Shown: positions 17,606 through 26,066 of the stretch, one piece after another
How positions within the stretch are numbered: position 1 is the first letter of the stretch
Layout of the letters: each line of letters opens with the position of its first letter
DNA from: Thalassotalea litorea
Lineage (GTDB): Bacteria; Pseudomonadota; Gammaproteobacteria; Enterobacterales; Alteromonadaceae
NCBI RefSeq assembly: GCF_005843925.1
Contig: NZ_VCBC01000003.1
Location: 124,001 to 188,000 of the forward strand
Direction of reading: 5' to 3'
DNA length: 64,000 nucleotides
Notes under the pieces: model-generated
Database searches by the model: none
What the model saw: the letters and a program-made list of their open reading frames with translations, nothing else
What the model was told of the DNA's origin: nothing
Translations under genes and position numbers: made by a program

Positions 17606-17627
17606 ATACCGTGTAGTATCACGGCAT
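17606..17627. repeat. Hairpin element, diverged copy 3
   Basis: Arms ATACCGTG / CACGGCAT with loop TAGTAT, preceded by CTAAG and followed by GAC. One mismatch in the stem. Same design as the ATTCCCTG elements at 17217 and 17396 but a different stem sequence. Confidence 0.65.
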
Positions 17628-17714
17628 GACGCTTTTTAATTGCTTTTTCTGAGACCTGAAACCTGCCACCTGTTCACTTGAGGGGATTTCAATTCCCGCC
17701 TGAAATAACTGCTC

Positions 17715-18590
17715 TTAAAGCCTATAAATCCGTTTGGCGTTGTCATGGCCCAATGCTTGAAAACTCTCAGGAGACAGACCTAATTCATCACGATAACCCA
17801 ACCAGAGCGTGTCATAGGGCATCGCCAGTAAATTAATTGGAAAGTTGCTGGCCAGCATTAATCTCTCTTCAGCATATAAGTTTCTTAATTTGTGTACGAG
17901 CCAGCGAGCATGTCCCCAACTCCAGCGCGGGTTTTGCATTTCCATCCCAGAAATTTTTAACGCGATGTTTTCCTGATCAGAAAAATAGTGCATGGCGGCA
18001 CGCCATTTGGCGTATTCAGAAAGTGCAGGCCACTGACTAAAATCGCGCAGAATTCCTGAGTGATTGATACAGATTTGGAGATTGGGATAGTTGCTGGCAA
18101 GTTCCGCCAGTCGTATTGCACTATCCAAATCACAACAATCTAATTGTGCTTCGAAAATGAGTTTATGCTCGGCAAGTAAAGCGAGATTGTCTGCAAAATT
18201 TGGGTCATGAAGCAGCGTATCACCTTGCGCATCAATAATATGTCTGACACCGACAAAGCTCTTGTATGTGCGTAGCGTTTCTAAAGATTGATTAAATTCA
18301 ACTTTGGTTAAATCAGCGCAAGCGATGGCTTTAAATGGAGGCAATTGCAATTGCTCTAAAAAATCCAATTCTTTTTCCGGGTGTTGATTATCAAACCCAG
18401 CCTCAATATGCACCAACCCTTGTAATTCCATGGCATCTGAGAGCGTTAAATCCGCGGCGGAAAAGCTTTTTTGTAGCGCGTCTTTATTGGGCCAAATCGG
18501 TGGGTTTTCTGGCTTTAACCAGTGATAGTGACCATTTTCATAATCGAAAAAATGAAGGTGCGGGTCGATGATTTTAGTTGTTTCATTCAT
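17715..18590 (-). CDS. Amidohydrolase family 2 protein (lactonase-like)
   Basis: A 291-aa TIM-barrel hydrolase with the metal-binding start IDPHLHFFD and a NHSG motif later (QICINHSGIL), as in the L-fucono-1,5-lactonase/TIM-barrel dicarboxylate group. Likely role: hydrolysis of a sugar lactone or related ester in the cytoplasm. It follows an SDR dehydrogenase gene by 15 bp at the end of a four-gene operon. A dehydrogenase followed by a lactonase is the order of sugar oxidation. The class II aldolase and dehydratase that could complete such a route lie 4 kb away across the accessory stretch. Confidence 0.85.
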   Translation of the reverse strand: MNETTKIIDPHLHFFDYENGHYHWLKPENPPIWPNKDALQKSFSAADLTLSDAMELQGLVHIEAGFDNQHPEKELDFLEQLQLPPFKAIACADLTKVEFNQSLETLRTYKSFVGVRHIIDAQGDTLLHDPNFADNLALLAEHKLIFEAQLDCCDLDSAIRLAELASNYPNLQICINHSGILRDFSQWPALSEYAKWRAAMHYFSDQENIALKISGMEMQNPRWSWGHARWLVHKLRNLYAEERLMLASNFPINLLAMPYDTLWLGYRDELGLSPESFQALGHDNAKRIYRL

Positions 18591-18605
18591 GCGGATACTA
18601 TTCGC

Positions 18606-19367
18606 TTAACGGCTGGTGTAGCCACCATCTATGACTTGTAATGAACCTGTGATAAAACTGCCTTGCTCGCTTGCTAAAAACAACGCGTAACTTGCGACTT
18701 CCTCGGGTTGTCCGAGGCGGCCAAGAGGCTGCAGAGCTTCTTCTTCTCGATGTACGCTTTGTTTGTCAGCACCAGAACGCGCGCAATAGGCATCAATGGC
18801 TTTATGGTACAAAGGCGTTTCAATGGTCCCAGGGCATATAGCATTGGTGCGAATATTAAATTGAGCATAATCCAAGGCGGTGGTTTTTGCCATGGAGGCT
18901 AATGCATGTTTGCTCAGGTTATAAGCAAAGGAGTTGTTTTTGGCGATCAATGCCTGTTCCGATGCAATATAAAGCACGACACCATCATTTTGTTTTTTCA
19001 TTGCAGGTATGACCGCCTGAGTTGCCGCAAATGCGCCTTTGACATTAAGGGCGATGATTTGGTCGAAAACCGCCTCGCTGGTGTTTTCAATATTGGCGGA
19101 GAGGTGACGGCCCGCATTTGAAATAAGCACATCGACACGGGATGTTTGAGCAATGATATTGGCGATAGATTTTTGAACCTGGGCAAAATCACTGACATCA
19201 CAGTTGACGTATTCTCCGCGCTCCGTACCTGTCTTATTACTGTGAATAGGAGGTTGAATATCGAGATTAAAGACTCGATAACCCGCCTGGCTAAAGCCGA
19301 CAACAATTGCAGCACCGATACCGGATGAGCCGCCGGTTATGATACAAACTTTGTCTTGGTTACTCAT
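18606..19367 (-). CDS. SDR-family NAD(P)-dependent oxidoreductase
   Basis: A 253-aa classical short-chain dehydrogenase: TGGSSGIGAA nucleotide-binding loop, NAG(R) motif (LISNAGRH), catalytic Tyr-x-x-x-Lys in AYNLSKHAL, and a C-terminal GSLQVIDGGYTSR ending. Likely oxidises a sugar or hydroxy compound, given the lactonase-like gene next to it. Its start overlaps the end of the NRDE gene by 8 bases, so translation is probably coupled. Confidence 0.92.
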   Translation of the reverse strand: MSNQDKVCIITGGSSGIGAAIVVGFSQAGYRVFNLDIQPPIHSNKTGTERGEYVNCDVSDFAQVQKSIANIIAQTSRVDVLISNAGRHLSANIENTSEAVFDQIIALNVKGAFAATQAVIPAMKKQNDGVVLYIASEQALIAKNNSFAYNLSKHALASMAKTTALDYAQFNIRTNAICPGTIETPLYHKAIDAYCARSGADKQSVHREEEALQPLGRLGQPEEVASYALFLASEQGSFITGSLQVIDGGYTSR

Positions 19368-20190
19368 GGTGATTTGCCTTGTCGGTTAAATGGAATTCCT
19401 GGACGTTTTGTGCGTTTCCCTGCTCATCATACGATAACTCATACAGGCTTGCACCGCCTGCCCTATGAGTGAAGAACAAGGTAGTTGAGCGAGTGCCATA
19501 GCTTTCAGACTGAATAAAAATGCTTGAGAGCAAGCGCTCCCATTCAATGCCAACACCGGTATCGGGCAATAACTCATCCGGTGCCTGTGTCTGATCCTGC
19601 ATGATCTTGAACAACTCGTATGGATCTAACGCCTGATGTTGATTGACGATGGCTTCTAAGGCTTTTTCGCCCTTGGTCATTTTTGGCCATTTATCATTTA
19701 AATTACCATTACAGATTGCATGAAAACCATCTTCCAGGCGTTGTTGACGTAATTCCGTCGCATTAAAGCAGAATATCGCAGGTTCGGAAATATCTTTGCG
19801 CTGATAAATTAAGTTAAAGGGGTTGTATGCGCTGCTATTGACTAACAGCCAATCGAGATCAATATCATTGTCGGGCGCAAGAGCCATAGAAACCAATTCT
19901 CCGCGAGAACGCATCGATTTATCTTTATTTTGTTCAACCGCTCGGCGATTACGAATATTGGTCAGGGCACTAAAGTGAATGCCTTTCTCGGTATCACCTG
20001 ATTGTTGGGCGACGCCAAACCAGGTACCACCAGCTTGCATGTCTTTGCCTGCGGTAATTTGCCAATCGTCTACGGTTTTTGACCAATGATGCATTGTCTT
20101 CGTTGCACGTTGATAAAATTCATCACGATTTGCACAGACAATCAATGGATGGTCTGGATGTTGATTGATCGCGATAAATAAAATGCACAT
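19360..20190 (-). CDS. NRDE family protein (TANGO2-like)
   Basis: A 276-aa protein beginning MCILFIA, with the diagnostic NRDE motif (CANRDEFYQRAT) at about residue 20, then GGTWFGV and ALTNIRN segments. Cys2 would become N-terminal after methionine removal. Related proteins (eukaryotic TANGO2, bacterial NRDE proteins) have been linked to heme trafficking or lipid metabolism, but the biochemical activity is unsettled. It is second in the operon, overlaps the SDR start, and lies just after the ThrE-like exporter. Confidence 0.9.
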   Translation of the reverse strand: MCILFIAINQHPDHPLIVCANRDEFYQRATKTMHHWSKTVDDWQITAGKDMQAGGTWFGVAQQSGDTEKGIHFSALTNIRNRRAVEQNKDKSMRSRGELVSMALAPDNDIDLDWLLVNSSAYNPFNLIYQRKDISEPAIFCFNATELRQQRLEDGFHAICNGNLNDKWPKMTKGEKALEAIVNQHQALDPYELFKIMQDQTQAPDELLPDTGVGIEWERLLSSIFIQSESYGTRSTTLFFTHRAGGASLYELSYDEQGNAQNVQEFHLTDKANHHE

Positions 20191-20205
20191 AATTGGTCAG
20201 CCTTT

Positions 20206-21429
20206 TTACAACGAGGAGCGCGGGCGGATTGCTACATTCGCAAAGATTAATCCCGCGACCAACGCCATAAAAATTAAAAAGGTTTGCGAGCCGATTTGAT
20301 TCATCTGCACAATAACACTGCCGGATATAATTGAATTGAGGCCAATATAAACTTTTGAACCGGGCACCAATACCACCAGCCCCTGCAACATTACAATACT
20401 TGCCGGCGCTTTCATAAATCGAGCAAACAGGTTTGAATAAATGCCGATGGCAAAGGCGCCGAAAAAGGCACCCAAGGCAACACCGACATATGCACCACTC
20501 CATACGCTGGCACTATAGGCAATAAAGCCCGCTAAAACGCCCCAAAACGCATGTCGGGGACGAGCTTTAAATATCACCACCAGTGAAAGCGATAGGATCA
20601 ATACGGCTATCCAGGCGGTCCATGTCGGCACTTGTTCGCTTAACATAAACTCGCCTTTTCCCCATAATAACGTGCCTAAAGCCATCCCTAGTACGCCGCC
20701 AAAATACAGCTTAAACAAGGTCATCATGGCATCCATGACTTTCGCAGTACCGGACATTAAATCCCGTTCAGCAAGCTCTGCCAGCCCCGTGGTCAGGGAT
20801 AAACCGGGAATAAATACGATAATCGATGACAGGATCACTAAAGGTATATTGATTGCCGGGTCAATCAGGCTTATGGCGCTGGCGGCCATCGCCACCAGAA
20901 TCGCGGTTAAGGGTTCCAAAGCATTGGCAATACTGTTTGAACGCTCGGACCAAAGCACCATCAGGTAAACCAGAAAGCCCAAAAGGGTGGACCAAAACAC
21001 ATCATGCCAACTGGTATGCATGAGTAAAGCAAAGGCGCCGGATGAAGCACCAAAGGCGAGAAAGGTCCAGAATTTATTGTATGGGGAAGGGCGCGCTGCG
21101 ATATCTTGTAAACGCTCGATAGCCTCTGCGAGTGTGCGTTGACCAGAGGCGAGCTCTTCCACCAAATCATTGGTGCGAGCCAGTGCACTTAAATCGATAT
21201 CTCCCGGGTTTACCCGAACCACATAATTGTATTCCTGTTGATCTTCGCTGTTGTACAACACGAATGTCAGTGCCGTAGGAGTAATGATAAAAGAACCTGG
21301 AACATCGAGAAATTTAGAGACATTTTTTAGATGATTTTCAAGGCGATACGAAGACGTACCGAATTTATGCAGTGATTTGCCTAGGGCAACAATGAAATGA
21401 CGCTTTTGGGTGAATGAATCGGGTTTCAC
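20206..21429 (-). CDS. Threonine/serine exporter family protein (ThrE-like)
   Basis: An integral membrane protein with an N-terminal soluble ThrE_1/DUF1212 part (ALGKSLHKFGTSSYRLE and DIAARPSPYNK) and about ten membrane helices ending in the ThrE_2/DUF3815 part, as a single fused chain. It probably exports threonine, serine or related small molecules. The open frame starts at 21540, but that extension runs through the terminator of the upstream DUF885 gene. I choose GTG 21429, which has CAGGAAG at the right distance, giving 407 aa. First gene of the four-gene operon. Confidence 0.85.
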   Translation of the reverse strand: MKPDSFTQKRHFIVALGKSLHKFGTSSYRLENHLKNVSKFLDVPGSFIITPTALTFVLYNSEDQQEYNYVVRVNPGDIDLSALARTNDLVEELASGQRTLAEAIERLQDIAARPSPYNKFWTFLAFGASSGAFALLMHTSWHDVFWSTLLGFLVYLMVLWSERSNSIANALEPLTAILVAMAASAISLIDPAINIPLVILSSIIVFIPGLSLTTGLAELAERDLMSGTAKVMDAMMTLFKLYFGGVLGMALGTLLWGKGEFMLSEQVPTWTAWIAVLILSLSLVVIFKARPRHAFWGVLAGFIAYSASVWSGAYVGVALGAFFGAFAIGIYSNLFARFMKAPASIVMLQGLVVLVPGSKVYIGLNSIISGSVIVQMNQIGSQTFLIFMALVAGLIFANVAIRPRSSL

Positions 21430-21506
21430 GTATCTTCCTGAACAACACAAAGTTAACCGCTTAGTAACGATAATTTTACCTTGGATTTCAGTAATAAGCG
21501 ACAAAC

Positions 21507-21534
21507 AAAAAAGCCTGACTTGTGTCAGGCTTTT
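21507..21534 (-). terminator. Intrinsic terminator after the DUF885 gene
   Basis: Stem GCCTGAC/GTCAGGC with loop TTGT; on the minus strand it is followed by a T6 run. It separates the DUF885 gene from the ThrE-like operon. Confidence 0.85.
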
Positions 21535-21567
21535 AAACAATAGATTGGCTAACCTAAGGTTATTTCA

Positions 21568-23382
21568 CTATTTATCTAACTCTCCAAGCATCATCTCACG
21601 GATGATAGGCACCGGAGAGCTGCCAAAGCTTAGGAACTTATTATGAAATTCAGTCAGGTCGAAATCATCGCCCATTTTCTCTTTCAGTTCTTCGCGTAAA
21701 TCATAGATTTCCGAATAGCCAGTAAAATAGCTGGTTAGCTGTACCTGGGATAACGTCGCACGACGCCATTTACCACGGGCTTCCGCTTCTTCCTGGAATG
21801 CTTCATTCATCATCATATCCAGCGCTTCTTGTTCACCGATACCGTTCACCTGGATGGCATAGTCGATAATGGAATTCATAATCACTCGTAAGTTCCACTT
21901 GTAGTACATCAACCAAAGTTCCGGCTCGTTATCTCCATAGCCTTCTTCCAGCATCATGCGCTCGGTGTAAACCGCCCAGCCTTCAATCATGGCACCATTG
22001 CCAAAAATAGATTTCACTAGGGATTTTGACTTATTGCTGTGTACCAATTGAGTGTAATGCCCAGGAACGGCTTCATGAATATTGAGAATTTGCAGGATCC
22101 AGTGATTGTACTCACGTAAATAACTTTCTGCTTGCTCATCATTAAAATTATCTAATGGTGTGACATTGTAGTAAGTGTTTGCTTCCGCGTCATAAGGGCC
22201 AGGTGCATTGATCGAAGCCCCGGCAAAGCCACGCTGATATTCTGGCGTTTCACGAACCACTAATGGCTTGTCTTTATCCATTTCTATCAGGTTTTTCTCC
22301 ATCACGAATTTTTCCAGCTCAGGGATCTGGGCTCGAATGGCATCGACAAATTCATCGCGTTTTACGTGTTTAACCGATAAATGATCGATAAGCTGTTTGG
22401 TGGCAACTAACATATCCTCTGGCATGTCGGTATCGGCAAAATATGTTGGCCAAAGCTGTTTGGTAATTTTCGCCATTTCAGCGTGTACGCGTTGCTTTTC
22501 GCGAACCGCTTTATCAAATAGCTGTTCGGCGGTCAGGCTGGAATAGATATCCAAAGCAAACTTCTGTTCGTATAGTTCACCGCCAATGCGAAAATCTTTG
22601 CCGGAATCGTTTTCCTTAAGCTCGCTTGCTTTATCCTGAAGCCAGCCAATATACCCTTCAATCGCTGCAGTGGATTGTTCAATGCGTGCGGTGAAGTCGG
22701 TTTTTTCCTGTTCGTTTAACCCGGATTCAGCAGCCGCAGCGGCAATTGCGCCAGAAAACAGACCCGCAGCGCCTTGGTTTTGCTGAATTGCAAGCTCAGT
22801 GTGGGTGAGTGTCGGGGTGGTGATATTGGCTTTTGCTGCATCATAATACGCTGGAATATTTTCCATGCGGCGATATATGGTACGCAAACGCTCGTCTTTG
22901 GCTTTGTAATCGGTGTTTAATATGACACCGAAAACACCGGCAACGTTATAACTTGCAGGGTTCCATTGGTAGGATTTTAATTTTTCCATGCTGAAAATTT
23001 GTGATTCCAGCTGGTTTTTCAAAATGAAAAAGTCACTAGCATTGCCCGCATCTAATTGCTTCGGATCAAAACCTTGTAAGGCAGCCAATTTCTCTTTGAC
23101 CAATGCCAAATCACTTGCCATGGTTTGCGCATCCGGGACAGGCATCTGATCGTCATATTTGTAATAACCCACATATACGGCATAACCTGGGTTTAATTTC
23201 CAAAATTCATTGATCAGGTTTTCACTAAATTGAGCAAACTGCTGATTAACATCGGCTTGCTGAGGCTGCGCAGCGGCGGATTCTGACTTTTGAGTTTGTT
23301 GGGGCTTGTTGTTATCGCCACAGGCGGTCAATGTCGATCCAAGGGCGACAGATACTGTGAGTGCAAGTAAGTGCTTTTTCAT
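21568..23382 (-). CDS. DUF885 family lipoprotein, putative metallocarboxypeptidase
   Basis: A 604-aa envelope protein with signal peptide and lipobox (STLTAC). DUF885 proteins are predominantly helical and carry an H-E-x-x-x-G-H type motif, here HEAVPGHYTQ, with a downstream glutamate region in EGWAVYTERMMLE. They resemble M32/M3-type carboxypeptidases, so peptide hydrolysis in the periplasm is probable. A related 635-aa protein is encoded at 24076-25908, with a DUF3010 gene on the other strand between them. Confidence 0.88.
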   Translation of the reverse strand: MKKHLLALTVSVALGSTLTACGDNNKPQQTQKSESAAAQPQQADVNQQFAQFSENLINEFWKLNPGYAVYVGYYKYDDQMPVPDAQTMASDLALVKEKLAALQGFDPKQLDAGNASDFFILKNQLESQIFSMEKLKSYQWNPASYNVAGVFGVILNTDYKAKDERLRTIYRRMENIPAYYDAAKANITTPTLTHTELAIQQNQGAAGLFSGAIAAAAAESGLNEQEKTDFTARIEQSTAAIEGYIGWLQDKASELKENDSGKDFRIGGELYEQKFALDIYSSLTAEQLFDKAVREKQRVHAEMAKITKQLWPTYFADTDMPEDMLVATKQLIDHLSVKHVKRDEFVDAIRAQIPELEKFVMEKNLIEMDKDKPLVVRETPEYQRGFAGASINAPGPYDAEANTYYNVTPLDNFNDEQAESYLREYNHWILQILNIHEAVPGHYTQLVHSNKSKSLVKSIFGNGAMIEGWAVYTERMMLEEGYGDNEPELWLMYYKWNLRVIMNSIIDYAIQVNGIGEQEALDMMMNEAFQEEAEARGKWRRATLSQVQLTSYFTGYSEIYDLREELKEKMGDDFDLTEFHNKFLSFGSSPVPIIREMMLGELDK

Positions 23383-23553
23383 TATTTTCTCTAATTTTGT
23401 TTTAAGCGGTTCTACGTTAATACGTTAGCTTAGCTCGATGCAAGTTGAAATACGACGAAAGTCGGATAATTTAAGGTCAGTTTATTCTATTTTTTTGATA
23501 TACTTGCGCCAATGATGCCAATCTTAATTGGTATAAAAATTTAAGGAGCTTCC

Positions 23554-23976
23554 ATGAAAGTTTGTGGTGTAGAGATCAAAGGGGATGATGCAATTATCTG
23601 TGTCATGAACTTTGAAAACCAACTATTTGACTTACCCCATATTCGCGTACCCAAAGTGGCTTTAGAGCGCGGCACGGACACCGAAAACATTCGCAAATTC
23701 CAATTTACCTTTGCTAAATTGATGGCGGATTATGCGGTTGAAACGGTAGTCATAAAAGAACGTATGACCAAGGGCAAGTTTGCTGGTGGATCACAAGGCT
23801 TTAAAATTGAAGCGGCGATCCAGTTGATTGAAGCACTAAAAGTTGAATTAGTGCGCCCAGCGGATATCAAAGAAAAACTGAAAAAAAGTCAGGTCGAAAT
23901 TGATTATCGCGATACTGGATTAAAACAATTTCAACAGGGTGCGTTTGAAACGGTATTTACTTACTTTAATCCTTAA
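23554..23976 (+). CDS. DUF3010 family protein
   Basis: A 140-aa cytoplasmic protein with a perfect AAGGAG site. The beginning MKVCGVEIKGDDAIICVM and later ETVVIKERMTKGKFAGGSQGFKIEA are characteristic of DUF3010, conserved in Vibrio, Shewanella and Alteromonadales. The fold suggests an RNase H-like/RuvC-like core (strands with acidic residues), but no activity is established. A terminator follows at 24037. Confidence 0.88.
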   Translation: MKVCGVEIKGDDAIICVMNFENQLFDLPHIRVPKVALERGTDTENIRKFQFTFAKLMADYAVETVVIKERMTKGKFAGGSQGFKIEAAIQLIEALKVELVRPADIKEKLKKSQVEIDYRDTGLKQFQQGAFETVFTYFNP

Positions 23977-23993
23977 AAATAAGATGTTAGGTT

Positions 23994-24014
23994 TCAGGTT
24001 TCAGGTTTCAGGCT
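23994..24014. repeat. Three tandem AGGTTTC heptamers
   Basis: Three head-to-tail AGGTTTC copies ending in AGGCTTAAG lie between the DUF3010 gene and its terminator. Function unknown, possibly slippage. Confidence 0.6.
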
Positions 24015-24036
24015 TAAGTTAATGCGGTAATAAGAG

Positions 24037-24066
24037 AAGGGCAAGATTCATTCTTGCCCTTTTTTG
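24037..24066 (+). terminator. Intrinsic terminator after the DUF3010 gene
   Basis: Stem AAGGGCAAGA/TCTTGCCCTT, loop TTCAT, then a T-run. It lies just beyond the convergent DUF885 gene's end and could serve both. Confidence 0.85.
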
Positions 24067-24075
24067 TGGTCGAAA

Positions 24076-25908
24076 TTATTTTTGGGTCGCAACCCAAGCC
24101 ATAATTTTCTTTTCTAAAATTGGCATCGGCAGAGCTCCATCAATTAATACTTGCGTATGGAATTTACGGACATCAAATTTCTCTCCAAGTTCGGCTTGCG
24201 CCTGATTGCGTAAATCTCGGATCGCTCGCTGGCCGGTTTTGTAGGCTAGCGCCTGACCTGGAATGGAGATATAACGTTCAACCTCAGCTTCAATATCTGA
24301 CATGGCTAACGAGGAGTTTTGCGCCATAAAGTCGATTGCCTGTTCACGGGTCCAGCCAAACGCATGTAAGCCAGTATCCACGACTAAGCGCATGGCTCGT
24401 AATTGCTCATCCGACAGACGACCATACCATTGATAGGGGTCAGAAAATAAACCTAGCTCCTTTCCTAAACTTTCAGCATATAAAGCCCAGCCTTCTGAAA
24501 ATACTGTGTAGCCGCCAAATTTACGGAACATCGGCAAGTCTTTGACTTCCTGTTGAATGGTGATTTGGAAGTGATGTCCTGGAGAGGCTTCATGAATGCT
24601 CAGTGTTTCTAAAATAAAATTAGGCTGTGCTTTTAAATTATGGGTATTAATGTAAAAAATACCCGGGCGAGAACCATCTGGTGCCGGAGATTGATAACTG
24701 GCACCGGCGCTAGAGGCAGCTCGGAATGCTTCTACAGCACGAACCTCATAATCTGCTTTTGGAAAAACCTCGAACAGTTTCGGTAAACGCTGATTAATAT
24801 CGTCTTTGATATCCATATACGCGGCGACCACTTCTTCTTCCGAATCCCAGTAAAACTGTTCATCTTCTTGTAAAAACTTAAAGAAGGCTTTCAAATCGCC
24901 ATCAAATTCAACCTGGGCTTTGACCTTATTCATCTCTGCCAGAATGCGAGCAACTTCCTGCTGACCAAATTCATGTAATTCTTCAGCGGTTAGTGGCAAT
25001 GTCGTATTGGTTTCAATTTGATACTCATACCAGGCTTTACCATCGGGCAATTCAGATAAGCCAACGCTTGCACGGGCCTTTGGTAAATACTCGGTTTCGA
25101 TGAATTGATAAAACTTATCATAGGTAGGCACCAAGGTATTGAGGATCATGTCTTGGTATTGCTCTGTGACTTGTTGCTTTTGTTCATCACTTAGTTCCGA
25201 GTTATCGCTAAGCATGGTCACTGGGCCATAAAATACGCTGTCTTTGGCGTCCTTTACAACATGCACAGATAACTGCGGAAGAATTTTCTCAACGATAGGC
25301 GTAGGCAGTACCACACCTTTTTCCATACCTTCACGCATCGCAACAATCACGCTGTCCATATAAGCGGAAAATCCATCGGTACGAGAGATAAAGTTTTGGT
25401 AATCCAGATAGGTGTTAAATGGTTGTGCGCTTTGACCAGAGCCTAACGTGGCATACATATTGTGAATACCATACATCTGATTTAGCGGGATCAGGTAAGA
25501 TGGGAAATCATAGCCTTTGATCTCTAATTCACGATCTCGCTTAAAAATTTGATAACTCAACAAATCCTGACCGGTTAGTGCAGACTCATCAATGGCATTG
25601 ATTTTATCTAAATATTTCTGCTCTAACGCCAGGCTTTGCGCCAGGCTTTCTTCGCTGATAGGTGCACTGAATTTATCATTGTATTCATTCATACCAACAA
25701 ACGTCGCGTAAACCGGCGACAAGGCCATAGATTCTTCAAAGTAGGATTGGAAGAGTGCCTGAGCCTGCTGCTGTGGGCTCGCGACTGCGCTTACCTGTGC
25801 GTCTTTGCTTGCCTGAGCTTCTTTGTTTGCGTGGGTATCCTGTGTTGCATTATTGCAACCGGCTAACGCTGTAACTAGTGCCAATGCTAAAAATGTCTTT
25901 TTCATCAT
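24076..25908 (-). CDS. DUF885 family lipoprotein, second paralog
   Basis: Encodes about 610 aa from the chosen start. The frame is open to 25983, but the signal peptide begins MMKKTFLALALVTALAGC, with AAGG just upstream, so I place the start at 25908 (or 25905). The lipobox is ALAGC. The metal motif is HEASPGHHFQ, with a later EGWALYAESLGKELG stretch. Architecture matches the 21568-23382 paralog, but the sequences differ enough to suggest different substrates. Probably a periplasm-facing carboxypeptidase-like hydrolase. Confidence 0.88.
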   Translation of the reverse strand: MMKKTFLALALVTALAGCNNATQDTHANKEAQASKDAQVSAVASPQQQAQALFQSYFEESMALSPVYATFVGMNEYNDKFSAPISEESLAQSLALEQKYLDKINAIDESALTGQDLLSYQIFKRDRELEIKGYDFPSYLIPLNQMYGIHNMYATLGSGQSAQPFNTYLDYQNFISRTDGFSAYMDSVIVAMREGMEKGVVLPTPIVEKILPQLSVHVVKDAKDSVFYGPVTMLSDNSELSDEQKQQVTEQYQDMILNTLVPTYDKFYQFIETEYLPKARASVGLSELPDGKAWYEYQIETNTTLPLTAEELHEFGQQEVARILAEMNKVKAQVEFDGDLKAFFKFLQEDEQFYWDSEEEVVAAYMDIKDDINQRLPKLFEVFPKADYEVRAVEAFRAASSAGASYQSPAPDGSRPGIFYINTHNLKAQPNFILETLSIHEASPGHHFQITIQQEVKDLPMFRKFGGYTVFSEGWALYAESLGKELGLFSDPYQWYGRLSDEQLRAMRLVVDTGLHAFGWTREQAIDFMAQNSSLAMSDIEAEVERYISIPGQALAYKTGQRAIRDLRNQAQAELGEKFDVRKFHTQVLIDGALPMPILEKKIMAWVATQK

Positions 25909-26066
25909 AACCTTGTCTTTATTAGATGTTGAACCAGGAACCCTGGTATAAATTATCAATGAGATACGGGCATTGTAACGCAACCACAGAATTTTGTTAG
26001 GGGCGAATCTGTTTTAGCGATTTGGGCTGTAAAGTATTGTTTAACGATATCCGCCGGAAGGAATTT

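Larger units (their letters stand above)
17028..17714. other. 687-bp intergenic region, hairpin-rich and without intact genes
   Basis: Besides the pilin-like remnant and the hairpin elements listed separately, I see no credible gene. The open frame at 17429-17629 runs through the hairpin array and is not protein-like. The segment separates the accessory stretch from a conserved minus-strand operon. Confidence 0.7.

Noticed and set aside
21430..21540. N-terminal extension of the ThrE-like protein
   Set aside because: It overlaps a clear intrinsic terminator, and a GTG with a good Shine-Dalgarno site follows at 21429.
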